The notes under the pieces were generated by a model. That model was not told the DNA's origin and did not search any database. It saw only the letters and a program-made list of their open reading frames with translations. The translations under genes were made by a program, and so were the position numbers. This document shows, one piece after another, positions 27,675-36,085 of a stretch of DNA of 64,000 bases (its first letter is position 1; each line of letters opens with the position of its first letter). The DNA comes from Hydrogenophaga sp. IBVHS1 (GTDB lineage Bacteria; Pseudomonadota; Gammaproteobacteria; Burkholderiales; Burkholderiaceae_C): contig NZ_NFUU01000001.1 of the NCBI RefSeq assembly GCF_002127265.1, positions 2,984,040 to 3,048,039 of the forward strand, read 5' to 3'.

Positions 27675-29657
27675 CTATCGGGTCTGCGTGGCACGCACGC
27701 GCGCAAACTCAAGAAACCAGTCAAGGCTGGCGGGGTTGGCCAGCGCATCGCGGTTGACCACTTTGTCGATGGGCTGGCCGAGCAGCAGCTTCTTGATCGG
27801 CAGTTCGAGCTTCTTGCCGGTGAGCGTGCGCGGCACCTCGGCCACGGGAAACACCTCGTCCGGCACATGGCGCGGCGACGCGGCCGCGCGGATGGCGCTC
27901 TTGATGCGCCCGATCAGCGGCGCGTCCAGCGCCACGCCCTGGCGCAGCACGACGAACATCGGCATATAGCTTTCGCGCCCCAGAAACTCAAGATCGACCA
28001 CCAAACTGTCGAGCACTTCGGGCAGCGCCTCGACCACGCTGTAGATGTCGCTCGTGCCCATGCGCACGCCGTGGCGGTTGATGGTGGTGTCGCTGCGGCC
28101 GTAGATGATTGCGCCGCCGCGCGGTGTGATGCGAAGCCAGTCGCCATGCCGCCAGACGCCGGGGTACATGTCGAAATAACTGTCCAGATAGCGCCGGTTG
28201 CCGGGGTCGTTCCAGAAGTAGAGGGGCATGGACGGCATGGGCGCGGTGCAGACCAACTCACCCACCTCGTCCACGACCGGCTGGCCCTGCTCGTTGAAGG
28301 CCTCGACGCGCGCCCCGAGGCAGCGCCCCTGCATTTCTCCCACGACAACGGGCAGGGTCGGCACGCCGCCGACGAAGGCCCCTGCGAAGTCGGTGCCGCC
28401 GGAGATCGGGTTGATCCAGACATCGCGCCCGACATGCTTGGCAATCCACTGGTAGCTTTCCAGGGACAGTGGCGAGCCGGTCGAACCCACGGTGCGCAGC
28501 GGCCCCAGCGCGCCCACCTCGCGCGGCTCTACGCCTGTTTTCTGGCAGGCCGCATAAAACGCCGCACCGGCACCCAGAAACGTCACGCCGACTTCCCCCG
28601 CGAAGCGCCACAGCGTGGTGTAGTCGGGCCAGGCCGGGGCGCCGTCGTACAGGCAGACCGTCGCCCCCACCAGCAAGCCACCCACCTGGCAGTTCCACAT
28701 GATCCAGCCCGTGGTGGAAAACCAGTGGAAGCGGTCTTCGGGACCGAGGTCGTTGTGCAGGCGCATCAGCTTGACCTGCTCCAGCACGATGCCGCCATGG
28801 CCGTGCACGATGGGTTTGGGCAAGCCGGTGGTGCCCGATGAATACACCACCCACAGCGGGTGGTCGAAAGGCATTGACTCAATGCGCAGTTCAGCTGGGC
28901 CGCTGACCACCTCGCTCCAGAGCACGCCACCGCGCAGCGCGCCCACGCTGGCGCTGCGCTCCAGGTAGGGCAGGAGCACGCAGCGCTCGACGCTGGGCAG
29001 CCCGTCGAGCAGCATGGCCACGGTGTCGCGCCGGTCGAAGCGCTTGCCACCCCAGCGGTAGCCATCGACCGCGATCAACACCTTCGGATCGATTTGCCGG
29101 AAACGGTCCAGCACCGTGGGCGCCCCCATGTCGGGCGAGCACACCGACCAGATCGCCCCCACGGAAACCGTGGCCAGAAAAGCCACGATGGATTGCGGAA
29201 TATTGGGCAGGTAGGCCACCACGCGGTCGCCCGGCCCCACGCCCGCTGCGCGCAGCCACTGCGCCAGCGCCGCCACTTGGTCCTGCAGCGTGCGCCAAGA
29301 CATGTCCGCCCGCTCGCCCGCTTCATTGCGAAAAACGATGGCCGGTCTGGCATCCGTAGCGTGCCGGAACACCTGCCGCGCATAGTTGGTGCGCGCGCCC
29401 ACAAACCATTGCGCGCCCGGCATCTGCCGATCGCTCAGAACCGGGCCATTCCAGTCGTCGAGCGGAAGCTCAAAATAGCCGACGATGGCGCCCCAGAAAC
29501 CCTCCAAGTCATCCACGGACCATTGCCACAAGGCCTCGTAGCCGGCAAAGCGCACGCCTTTTTCGCGTTCCAGCCATTGTTGGAAACAGGTCAACTCGGC
29601 ACCCGCGATGCGATCCGCGCTGGGGATCCACAGAATGTCGGGCGAAGTTTTGCTCAT
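27675..29657 (-). CDS. Acetoacetyl-CoA synthetase-like ligase
   Basis: 660 residues, the usual AacS length. P-loop YSSGTTGLPKPIVHGHG at about 272-288 with the proline typical of AacS, HWFSTTGWIMWNCQ, and the catalytic lysine in LTGKKLELPIKK near 612. The ATG overlaps the stop of the upstream CoA-transferase by four bases (ATGA), so translation is coupled. Known AacS members activate acetoacetate; close relatives activate other beta-keto or branched acids. It could recover the keto-acid product of the pathway. Confidence 0.87.
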   Translation of the reverse strand: MSKTSPDILWIPSADRIAGAELTCFQQWLEREKGVRFAGYEALWQWSVDDLEGFWGAIVGYFELPLDDWNGPVLSDRQMPGAQWFVGARTNYARQVFRHATDARPAIVFRNEAGERADMSWRTLQDQVAALAQWLRAAGVGPGDRVVAYLPNIPQSIVAFLATVSVGAIWSVCSPDMGAPTVLDRFRQIDPKVLIAVDGYRWGGKRFDRRDTVAMLLDGLPSVERCVLLPYLERSASVGALRGGVLWSEVVSGPAELRIESMPFDHPLWVVYSSGTTGLPKPIVHGHGGIVLEQVKLMRLHNDLGPEDRFHWFSTTGWIMWNCQVGGLLVGATVCLYDGAPAWPDYTTLWRFAGEVGVTFLGAGAAFYAACQKTGVEPREVGALGPLRTVGSTGSPLSLESYQWIAKHVGRDVWINPISGGTDFAGAFVGGVPTLPVVVGEMQGRCLGARVEAFNEQGQPVVDEVGELVCTAPMPSMPLYFWNDPGNRRYLDSYFDMYPGVWRHGDWLRITPRGGAIIYGRSDTTINRHGVRMGTSDIYSVVEALPEVLDSLVVDLEFLGRESYMPMFVVLRQGVALDAPLIGRIKSAIRAAASPRHVPDEVFPVAEVPRTLTGKKLELPIKKLLLGQPIDKVVNRDALANPASLDWFLEFARVRATQTR

Positions 29658-30877
29658 GGTTTCCCTACTGCTGCGGTTGCCATGGCAGTTTCGTGCAGGC
29701 GCACGACCCCGTCGCGCACCAGTTGGGCAATCTCCGGCCCACCATAGCCCAGTTCGCCCAACACCGGCCCGGTATGCTGCCCCAGCGCGGGAGGTGCCAG
29801 CATGTCACCGATCTTGCGCATGCCCGCGGCAAGCTGCGCCGGAAAAGGGATTAGCGGCAGCCCCGGCATCTCAGGATGCTCCACGAAACGGGCGACCAGC
29901 ACCGGGTCGGCCATGGCCTCGGACACCGTGTTCACCGGACCACAGGGAATATCGGCGGCCTCGAAGGCTGCCACCCAGGTAGCCGCCGAACGGGTGATGA
30001 AAATCGCCTCCAGTTCAGCCAGCAGCGCCGGCCGGTTGGCAATGCGCACCGCATTGCGCTGGTAACGCGGATCGTTGAGCCACTCCAGCCGCTCGATGAC
30101 GGCGCAAAACCGCTTGAACGCACCTTCATTCACCACCGACACGCTGAACCAGGCACCGTCGGAGCCTCGAAAGTGACGGCTCGGCACAGCAATCGGCAGG
30201 TTCACCGCACGAACCGGCTCGCGCTGCTCAACCGCATATTCACCCACCTTGCTGGCAAGAAAATTGAACATGGTGTCCACCAGGGACAACTCCACGCGCT
30301 GCCCCTGACCGGTCTGCTGCCAATGCATCACCGCGGCCAGCACGCCCAACGCGCCGCACATGCCGGACGCCACATCGATGATCGGCAAGCCGATACGAAC
30401 CGGTGGATTGCCCTCTTCCCCGCTGGCGTAGAAGGCCCCCGTCATGCCCTGCACCACGCTGTCGACCGAGGGCCTGAGCCGGTAGTCGCCCTGCTCACCG
30501 AAGGCGCTGACCATGTAGTACACCAGCGTCGGGTTGATGCGCCGCACCGCGTCGTAGGTCAGCGCATGTGTCTCGGCAAAGTCGGGGCGAAAGTTGTGCA
30601 CCAGAACCTGGGCTTTTGAAATCAGCCGCTCCAGCACCGAGCGCCCGGCAGGGGTGCGTATGTCCAGCGCGATCGACTCCTTGCCCCGGTTGCAGGTCAT
30701 GAAAGCGACGCTGGAGTCGCCATAAAACGGCGGGCCAAAATGCCGCCCCTCCTCGCCGGTGATCGCCTCGACCTTGATGACGCGCGCGCCCAGATCGGCC
30801 AGCACCATGGCCGCGTAAGGCCCGGCAATCAAGCGGGACAGATCGATGACGGTGATGCCACTCAGAATGCCTTGCAC
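29654..30877 (-). CDS. CaiB/BaiF type III CoA-transferase
   Basis: 407 residues from a GTG at 30877 (QGILSGITVIDLSRLIAG). RVIKVEAITGEEGRHFGPP and FMTCNRGKESIALDI mark the fold, with the catalytic aspartate in IIDVASGM at about 165. It follows the crotonase by 14 bp and overlaps the AacS-like ligase. The N-terminal acidic/glycine loop differs from the other two transferases, so a different acyl donor or acceptor is likely. Confidence 0.9.
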   Translation of the reverse strand: MQGILSGITVIDLSRLIAGPYAAMVLADLGARVIKVEAITGEEGRHFGPPFYGDSSVAFMTCNRGKESIALDIRTPAGRSVLERLISKAQVLVHNFRPDFAETHALTYDAVRRINPTLVYYMVSAFGEQGDYRLRPSVDSVVQGMTGAFYASGEEGNPPVRIGLPIIDVASGMCGALGVLAAVMHWQQTGQGQRVELSLVDTMFNFLASKVGEYAVEQREPVRAVNLPIAVPSRHFRGSDGAWFSVSVVNEGAFKRFCAVIERLEWLNDPRYQRNAVRIANRPALLAELEAIFITRSAATWVAAFEAADIPCGPVNTVSEAMADPVLVARFVEHPEMPGLPLIPFPAQLAAGMRKIGDMLAPPALGQHTGPVLGELGYGGPEIAQLVRDGVVRLHETAMATAAVGKP

Positions 30878-30891
30878 GGCGCCGCCCTTTT

Positions 30892-31680
30892 TTACTTGCT
30901 GGCGCGCGAGCGGGTGCGGAAAGCCGCAATGCCGGCGCGATGCTCAGGCGTGTCTTCGAGCACCGCCATGTGCGAGGACACCATGTCCAAGTGCGTGGCG
31001 AGCGCCATGGTCTGGCTTTGGTAGACGGCGCGGCGAAAAAAGCGTACCGCCTGCTGCGGCTTGGCGGCAATGGTGCGCGCCATATCGTAGGTGGCGGTCA
31101 TCAGTTCGGCATCGGGCACCACGCGATTGACCATGCCAATGCGTTCGGCCTCTTCCGCCCCCACCACGCGACCGGTCCAGAACAACTCAAGCGCGCGCGC
31201 GGTGCCAATCAGGCGCGGCAAGTACCAGGCACCGGCATCACCAGCCATCAGTCCGATGTTGATATAACTCTCGGCAAGCGTGGCTGAGCTGGCCATCAAA
31301 CGGATATCGCACATCAAAGCCATGTCGCAGCCAGCGCCTCGCGCAGCGCCGTTGACAGCGGCAATGACCGGTTTTTCCATCCGCTCCAGCGTGAGCGCAA
31401 TGCGATGCACGTGGCGGTACAGAAAATCCTTGCGTCCCATGCTGTCCATTTCGCTGAATTTGGCCATCTCCTCGAAATCGCCGCCGGCACAAAAAGCACG
31501 ACCGGCACCGGTGACGACGATGACCTTGACTCGCTCATCAGCTTCGGCCTGCTCAAGTGCTGCGCGCCAAGCATCCACCATCTCAAGATCGAAGGCATTG
31601 AGCTGATCGGGCCGGTTGAGGGTCAGGGTCGCAATGCCGTCGGCATCAACCGCAAGCAAGATGGCAGGAACGACGGACAT
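30892..31680 (-). CDS. Enoyl-CoA hydratase/isomerase
   Basis: 262 residues from ATG 31680 (MSVVPAILLAVDADG), with AAGG upstream. Oxyanion-hole motif RAFCAGGDFEEM near 57-68 and AARGAGCDMALMCD. The loop after it reads LAESYINIGLMAGDAGAWYLPRL with an acidic residue in place of the GG of PGxGG, so the exact reaction is uncertain. It appears to be the first gene of the - strand series running to about 21.4 kb; the 215-bp gap upstream holds a 7-bp tandem repeat and an inverted repeat. Confidence 0.88.
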   Translation of the reverse strand: MSVVPAILLAVDADGIATLTLNRPDQLNAFDLEMVDAWRAALEQAEADERVKVIVVTGAGRAFCAGGDFEEMAKFSEMDSMGRKDFLYRHVHRIALTLERMEKPVIAAVNGAARGAGCDMALMCDIRLMASSATLAESYINIGLMAGDAGAWYLPRLIGTARALELFWTGRVVGAEEAERIGMVNRVVPDAELMTATYDMARTIAAKPQQAVRFFRRAVYQSQTMALATHLDMVSSHMAVLEDTPEHRAGIAAFRTRSRASK

Positions 31681-31707
31681 GGAAAACCTTTCTGACGGTG
31701 GGATGAA

Positions 31708-31733
31708 CAAGGATCAAGGATCAAGGATCAAGG
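31708..31733. repeat. Tandem 7-mer repeat (CAAGGAT x3 plus CAAGG)
   Basis: Three perfect head-to-tail copies of CAAGGAT at 31708-31728 followed by a partial copy. It lies 28 bp upstream of the crotonase start, in its probable leader. Such short arrays can change copy number by slippage and could alter leader length. Confidence 0.8.
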
Positions 31734-31753
31734 GCGACTGTCCGCGCCTGCCG

Positions 31754-31769
31754 GAAACCGGCTGGTTTC
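31754..31769. promoter_or_regulatory. Inverted repeat GAAACC-N4-GGTTTC, candidate operator
   Basis: Perfect six-base arms with spacer GGCT in the gap upstream of the crotonase at 30.9-31.7 kb. The core GAAAC...GTTTC resembles operators of fatty-acid TetR regulators such as PsrA, though the spacing here is six rather than four for the five-base core. It lacks a T-tract on either strand, so terminator is less likely. Confidence 0.4.
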
Positions 31770-31895
31770 GATAAAGGTCATGCGAACATATTGACAGAAC
31801 GGTGGTTAGTTAGGACCTCAAGCCGAAGCACGCCTTGCAAGCAGCCTGGTCACAGGCGCGGGCGTGTGTTGCACACCCCATGACCTTCCCGACAC

Positions 31896-33488
31896 CTATC
31901 GTTCAATGTCCTCGTACAGGGCGCGATAGCTGTCACGCAGCGGATGCTTTTGAATCTTGCCGGTGGAGGTCATCGGCAAGGCATCGACGATGCGGATCGC
32001 CTTGGGCACCTCAAAGCCACCGAGATGCTCCTTGCAGTGGTTGATCAACTCGGCCTCGTCGGCCTGCGCCCCTGGCTTGAGCACCACGAAGGCGGTGACC
32101 GCCTCGACCCAGCGCGGGTGCGGCAAACCTACCGCCGCCACATTGGCCACCGCCGGGTGGCGCAGCAACGTGGCCTCGACCTTGATGGACGGCACGTTTT
32201 CTCCGCCGGTCTTGATCATGTCCTTCTTGCGGTCCCTGAACATCATCTGGCCATCGACCCACATGCCGAGGTCACCGGTGTGGTGCCAGCCGAAAGCGCG
32301 TGCCTCGGCGGTGGCTTCGGGATTTTTGTAGTAGCCCTCCATCACGTTCGGACCGCGGTGCACGATCTCGCCGACCTCGCCGGGGCCGAGCAGCTGGCCC
32401 GCGTCGTCCATCACCGCCGTGTCGTTGATCAATGCACTGGCGCCCCAGTAGGAACCAAAGCGTTTAAGCTGCTCTTCGGGCCGGAAGGCCATGGTGAGCG
32501 GGTACATCTCGGTCTGGCCGGTGGCCAATGAGTAATTCGGGCAGAACTCGGCGATCAGGCGGCGCAGCAGGGTCTCGGCCATGGGCGCCATGGCGTACAC
32601 GCACATGCGCAGGCTCGACAGGTCGCGCCCCGGGCGCGAGGGATGATCGAGCATGGCCTGGTGCATCAGCGGCAAGCCCACCAGCAAGGTCACCCGTTCA
32701 CGCTCGATGGCGTCGAGCATGGCGGCGGGTTCGAAAGCGCGCATCACAATCACCGTGCCGCCGCCCGCCAGCACGCCGCACATCAGCGTGTGCTGGGCGC
32801 AATGAAAGAGGGGCAGCACGGCAATGTTCACGGCATCGCGCCACACCCCCAACTCAAGCGCGTTGTTCATCGCTGCCATCACCACCGACAAATGGCTTTG
32901 CATCACCCCTTTAGGGCGGCCGGTGGTTCCGCTGGTGTACATGATCTGGGCTACGTCGCGGTCATGAATTTCGACCTCGGACTCAGTGGCAGACTGCGCA
33001 GCAATCGCTGCAGCGAAGCTGCAGAAAGCCCCAGCCCCCTCGCCTTCCAGCACCCATCCGCGACCGGGCTGCGCCTCGATGGCTGCACGCAACTCCGGGC
33101 GCACCAGCAGAGCGGCATCCACCAGCAGGAAGCGCGCCTCAGAGTGGTCGATGATGTAGCGAACGTCATCCAGCCCCAGGCCGGTGTTGATCGGCACCCA
33201 GATCAGGCCGGCGCGATGGATGCCGAACATGGCCACCAGGAACTCAAGCGAGTTATTGCATAGCGTGGTCACGCGGTCACCTCGCACCAAGCCAGCGGCC
33301 AGCAAGGCATTGGCGCAGCGGGTCACGCGCTCATCGAGCTCACCGTAGCTCATGCTCTGATCGCCGAGCACGAACGCCGTCTTGGCGCGGTCTCGCGCTG
33401 CCGAGCGGCGCAGGAAGTCGCCGATGGCCACGCGGGCAATTGCGCCAGGGGATGGCACATCAGCGATGACGGAGGTTGATGGGCTCAT
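31896..33488 (-). CDS. AMP-dependent acid-CoA ligase
   Basis: 530 residues, medium/long-chain or cyclic-acid CoA ligase branch of the ANL family. P-loop YTSGTTGRPKGVMQSH at about 180-195, GWHHTGDLG, RDRKKDMIKTGGENV hinge, and catalytic lysine in TSTGKIQKHPLR near 510. It is the first gene after etfA on this strand (99 bp gap). Family members include cyclohexanecarboxylate-CoA ligase, benzoate- and short-chain fatty acid ligases; the choice cannot be made by eye. Confidence 0.9.
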   Translation of the reverse strand: MSPSTSVIADVPSPGAIARVAIGDFLRRSAARDRAKTAFVLGDQSMSYGELDERVTRCANALLAAGLVRGDRVTTLCNNSLEFLVAMFGIHRAGLIWVPINTGLGLDDVRYIIDHSEARFLLVDAALLVRPELRAAIEAQPGRGWVLEGEGAGAFCSFAAAIAAQSATESEVEIHDRDVAQIMYTSGTTGRPKGVMQSHLSVVMAAMNNALELGVWRDAVNIAVLPLFHCAQHTLMCGVLAGGGTVIVMRAFEPAAMLDAIERERVTLLVGLPLMHQAMLDHPSRPGRDLSSLRMCVYAMAPMAETLLRRLIAEFCPNYSLATGQTEMYPLTMAFRPEEQLKRFGSYWGASALINDTAVMDDAGQLLGPGEVGEIVHRGPNVMEGYYKNPEATAEARAFGWHHTGDLGMWVDGQMMFRDRKKDMIKTGGENVPSIKVEATLLRHPAVANVAAVGLPHPRWVEAVTAFVVLKPGAQADEAELINHCKEHLGGFEVPKAIRIVDALPMTSTGKIQKHPLRDSYRALYEDIER

Positions 33489-33587
33489 GATCGATGTCTC
33501 CTACTTTTTGAATTGTTTGGCCGGTGCCGCCGACCATACTGCCAGGAACAGGCCTGGCCTCTGCTTTACCTCGGCATCCGCTGCAAC

Positions 33588-34526
33588 CTATAACGCAGTC
33601 ACCAATTCGGGCACCGCTGTGAACAGATCCGCCACCAGCCCATAGTCGGCCACCTGGAAGATCGGCGCTTCGGCGTCCTTGTTGATCGCAACGATCACCT
33701 TGCTGTCCTTCATGCCGGCCAGGTGCTGGATGGCGCCCGAGATGCCAACCGCCACGTACAACTGGGGTGCCACGATCTTGCCGGTCTGGCCGACCTGGTA
33801 GTCGTTGGGCGCGTAGCCGGCGTCGACGGCGGCGCGCGAGGCGCCTATCGCCGCGCCAAGCTTGTCGGCCAGCGGCTCCAGCACGGCGTGAAACTTGTCG
33901 GCCGCGCCCAGTCCGCGTCCGCCCGATACGATGACCGATGCAGCGGCGAGTTCCGGGCGCTCCAGCTTCACCACCTCACGCCCGACCAGGGTGGTCAAGC
34001 CGAGATCGCCAGCCGCGTCCAGCGTCTCGACCGCTGCCGTGCCGCCCGCACCGACCGGGTCGAAGGCGGTGGTGCGAATGCTCAGCACCTTGATGGCATC
34101 CTTCGATTGCACGCGGGCCAGCGCGTTGCCGGCATAGAACGGGCGCAGGAAGGTGTCGGGCGACTCGATCGCGATCACGTCCGACACCTGGGAGGCGTCC
34201 AGCAAGGCCGCCACGCGCGGCAGCACGTTCTTGCCAAAGGCGGTGGCTGGCGCCAGCACATGGGTGTAGCCGACATCGGCGCGCACGCGTGAGCGCACCA
34301 GCTCGGCCAGGTTCTCGGCCAGGTGGGCCTCTAGGTGCGCCGCGTCAACGTGCAGCACCTTGCTCACGCCCGCAACCGCCGCCGCAGTCTGGGCCACGGC
34401 AGCGCAGTTGCGGCCCGCCACCAGCACATGAATGTCGCCGCCGATGCGCGTGGCGGCGGCAATCGTGTTCAGCGTGGCCGCTTTGAGTACGGCGTTGTCG
34501 TGTTCCGCAATGATCAGGGTTGTCAT
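33588..34526 (-). CDS. etfA: Electron transfer flavoprotein alpha subunit, second copy
   Basis: 312 residues, with [50 protein letters not shown] and [12 protein letters not shown], the FAD domain of ETF-alpha. ATG overlaps the etfB stop (TGATG). It is closely similar to the copy at 16.8-17.7 kb in the C-terminal domain and less so in the first 150 residues. Its nearest partners are the TetR-divergent ACADs. Confidence 0.95.
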   Translation of the reverse strand: MTTLIIAEHDNAVLKAATLNTIAAATRIGGDIHVLVAGRNCAAVAQTAAAVAGVSKVLHVDAAHLEAHLAENLAELVRSRVRADVGYTHVLAPATAFGKNVLPRVAALLDASQVSDVIAIESPDTFLRPFYAGNALARVQSKDAIKVLSIRTTAFDPVGAGGTAAVETLDAAGDLGLTTLVGREVVKLERPELAAASVIVSGGRGLGAADKFHAVLEPLADKLGAAIGASRAAVDAGYAPNDYQVGQTGKIVAPQLYVAVGISGAIQHLAGMKDSKVIVAINKDAEAPIFQVADYGLVADLFTAVPELVTAL

Positions 34527-35275
34527 CAGATCACCTTCGCTTCTTCTTTGAGTCGTTTGACGAGTTCGGCCGGGTCGGCCACCTTGATGCCGGCCTTGCG
34601 GGTCGGCGGCTCGCTGACGTGCAGGGTCACGGTGCGTGGCGCAATGTCGATGCCGAGCTCGGCCGCCTTGATCACCTCCATCGGCTTTTTCTTGGCCTTC
34701 ATGATGTTGGGCAGCGTGATGAAGCGCGGCTCGTTCAGGCGCAGGTCGGTCGTGATCACGGCCGGCAGCTTCATGGCCAGGGTTTCCAGGCCACCGTCGA
34801 TCTCGCGAGTGATGGTGGCCGTGTCGCCGCTGATCTGCACCTTGGAGGCGAAGCTGGCCTGGGCCCAGCCCATCAGCGCGCCAAACATCTGGCCAGTCTG
34901 GCCAGCGTCGTCATCAATCGCCTGCTTGCCGAAGATGGCGAACTGCACACCTTCTTTTTGGGCCACATGCTGCATCAGCTTGGCCACCGCGAGCGGTTCG
35001 AGCGCGGCGTCAGTTTCAACCAGCACGGCGCGATCAGCGCCGATGGCCATGGCGCTGCGCAGCGTTTCCTGGCAAGCCGCCGGGCCACAGGAAACAACGA
35101 TCACTTCAGAAGCGACACCGGCCTCCCTGAGGCGCACCGCCTCTTCGCAGGCGATCTCGTCGAAAGGGTTCATGGACAACTTCTGGTTCGCGAGATCGAC
35201 TCCCGAACCGTCGGACTTGACGCGGGCCTTGACGTTGTAGTCCAGCACCCGCTTGACGGCGACCAATATCTTCAC
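34526..35275 (-). CDS. etfB: Electron transfer flavoprotein beta subunit, second copy
   Basis: 249 residues, same length as the first copy. Start is GTG at 35275 with GGAGATAAA upstream. [33 protein letters not shown] and [20 protein letters not shown] show AMP-binding and ACAD-docking regions. Located 65 bp from the end of the TetR gene, on the same strand, so the TetR promoter could read through into etfBA. Confidence 0.95.
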   Translation of the reverse strand: MKILVAVKRVLDYNVKARVKSDGSGVDLANQKLSMNPFDEIACEEAVRLREAGVASEVIVVSCGPAACQETLRSAMAIGADRAVLVETDAALEPLAVAKLMQHVAQKEGVQFAIFGKQAIDDDAGQTGQMFGALMGWAQASFASKVQISGDTATITREIDGGLETLAMKLPAVITTDLRLNEPRFITLPNIMKAKKKPMEVIKAAELGIDIAPRTVTLHVSEPPTRKAGIKVADPAELVKRLKEEAKVI

Positions 35276-35340
35276 TTTATCTCCATGTGACTAAAAATAA
35301 ACAATTGAAAACGGTAAGATGAAAGCCGAATCCGGCCCGT

Positions 35341-35946
35341 TCAATCACGGCTCACTCCCGATGCGGCCACACGAGGAAACAGCATCGCGTACATGCGCTG
35401 CGCCAACGCATCGATGTCCAGACGCCCGCCAGGCCGGTACCACTGCGCCGTCCAGTTGAGGGCACCGAGAACTGTCTGGCGCACCAACACGACATCTGTA
35501 TCGACCAGGCCCAGCGCCGCAGCCTCGCTGATCGGCGTCATCCACAAGGTCTCGTAGGCGTCGCGCGATGCCATCACCCGGGTCAGGGCGGCCGGCGAAA
35601 GGCTGCGCCACTCATAGAGCAGCACGGTCATGGCGTCGAGCCTCGTACCCAGCAAAGCCTTCAGGTGGCTGCGCACCATCGACAGCAGCCGCTCGGGCAA
35701 GCGAACTTCGCCAGCCAGCCCGTCGCGCACCGACCGCATGATGTCGCGAACACCCTCCTCCATGATCGCCACCAGCAGATCCTCCTTGGTCGCGAAATGG
35801 TAGAAGAGCGAGCCTGAAGTCATGCCCATGGCTTGGGCAATCTCGCGCACCGAAGTGCGCTCAAAACCCTGGCGCCGGAACCGGCTCGCCGCGGCCGCCA
35901 GGATCGCATCTCTGCGCGAGAGTGGGTTGTCTTGCTCCTTTGCCAT
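35341..35946 (-). CDS. TetR/AcrR-family regulator
   Basis: 201 residues from ATG 35946 (MAKEQDNPLSRRDAIL). Helix-turn-helix residues about 15-50: AASRFRRQGFERTSVREIAQ, then MGMTSGSLFYHFATKEDLL. The C-terminal ligand domain resembles acyl-CoA-responsive members. Divergent from the ACAD-thiolase-FadJ operon, with a 22-bp imperfect palindrome in the shared promoter region. Most likely represses itself, etfBA downstream and the divergent operon until an acyl-CoA binds. Confidence 0.92.
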   Translation of the reverse strand: MAKEQDNPLSRRDAILAAAASRFRRQGFERTSVREIAQAMGMTSGSLFYHFATKEDLLVAIMEEGVRDIMRSVRDGLAGEVRLPERLLSMVRSHLKALLGTRLDAMTVLLYEWRSLSPAALTRVMASRDAYETLWMTPISEAAALGLVDTDVVLVRQTVLGALNWTAQWYRPGGRLDIDALAQRMYAMLFPRVAASGVSRD

Positions 35947-35961
35947 GCCGTATACTATATC

Positions 35962-35983
35962 ATCTAACAAGCGTTTGGTCGAT
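35962..35983. promoter_or_regulatory. Imperfect 22-bp palindrome, probable TetR operator
   Basis: Half-sites ATCTAACAAGC and GTTTGGTCGAT match at eight of eleven paired positions around a central C-G. It lies between the divergent TetR and ACAD starts and overlaps the AT-rich TATACTATAT at 35951-35960 that could serve as a -10 element. Position and symmetry fit autorepression by the TetR protein. Confidence 0.55.
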
Positions 35984-36085
35984 TGGTTTGTCTATCGTGC
36001 GTTGGGTGCTTCCGGCGCTTTCCCACGTGGACGAGCAACTCTTCGCGACCGTCGGCCATGCCAGTGCCAATGCCAATCGAACTTC

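Noticed and set aside
21414..30877. Standard itaconate catabolic operon (CoA-transferase, hydratase, citramalyl-CoA lyase)
   Set aside because: A CoA-transferase and CitE-like lyase are present, but no MaoC-type itaconyl-CoA hydratase is seen, and extra ligases, BadI-like hydrolase and ACAD do not fit. It remains only a distant possibility.
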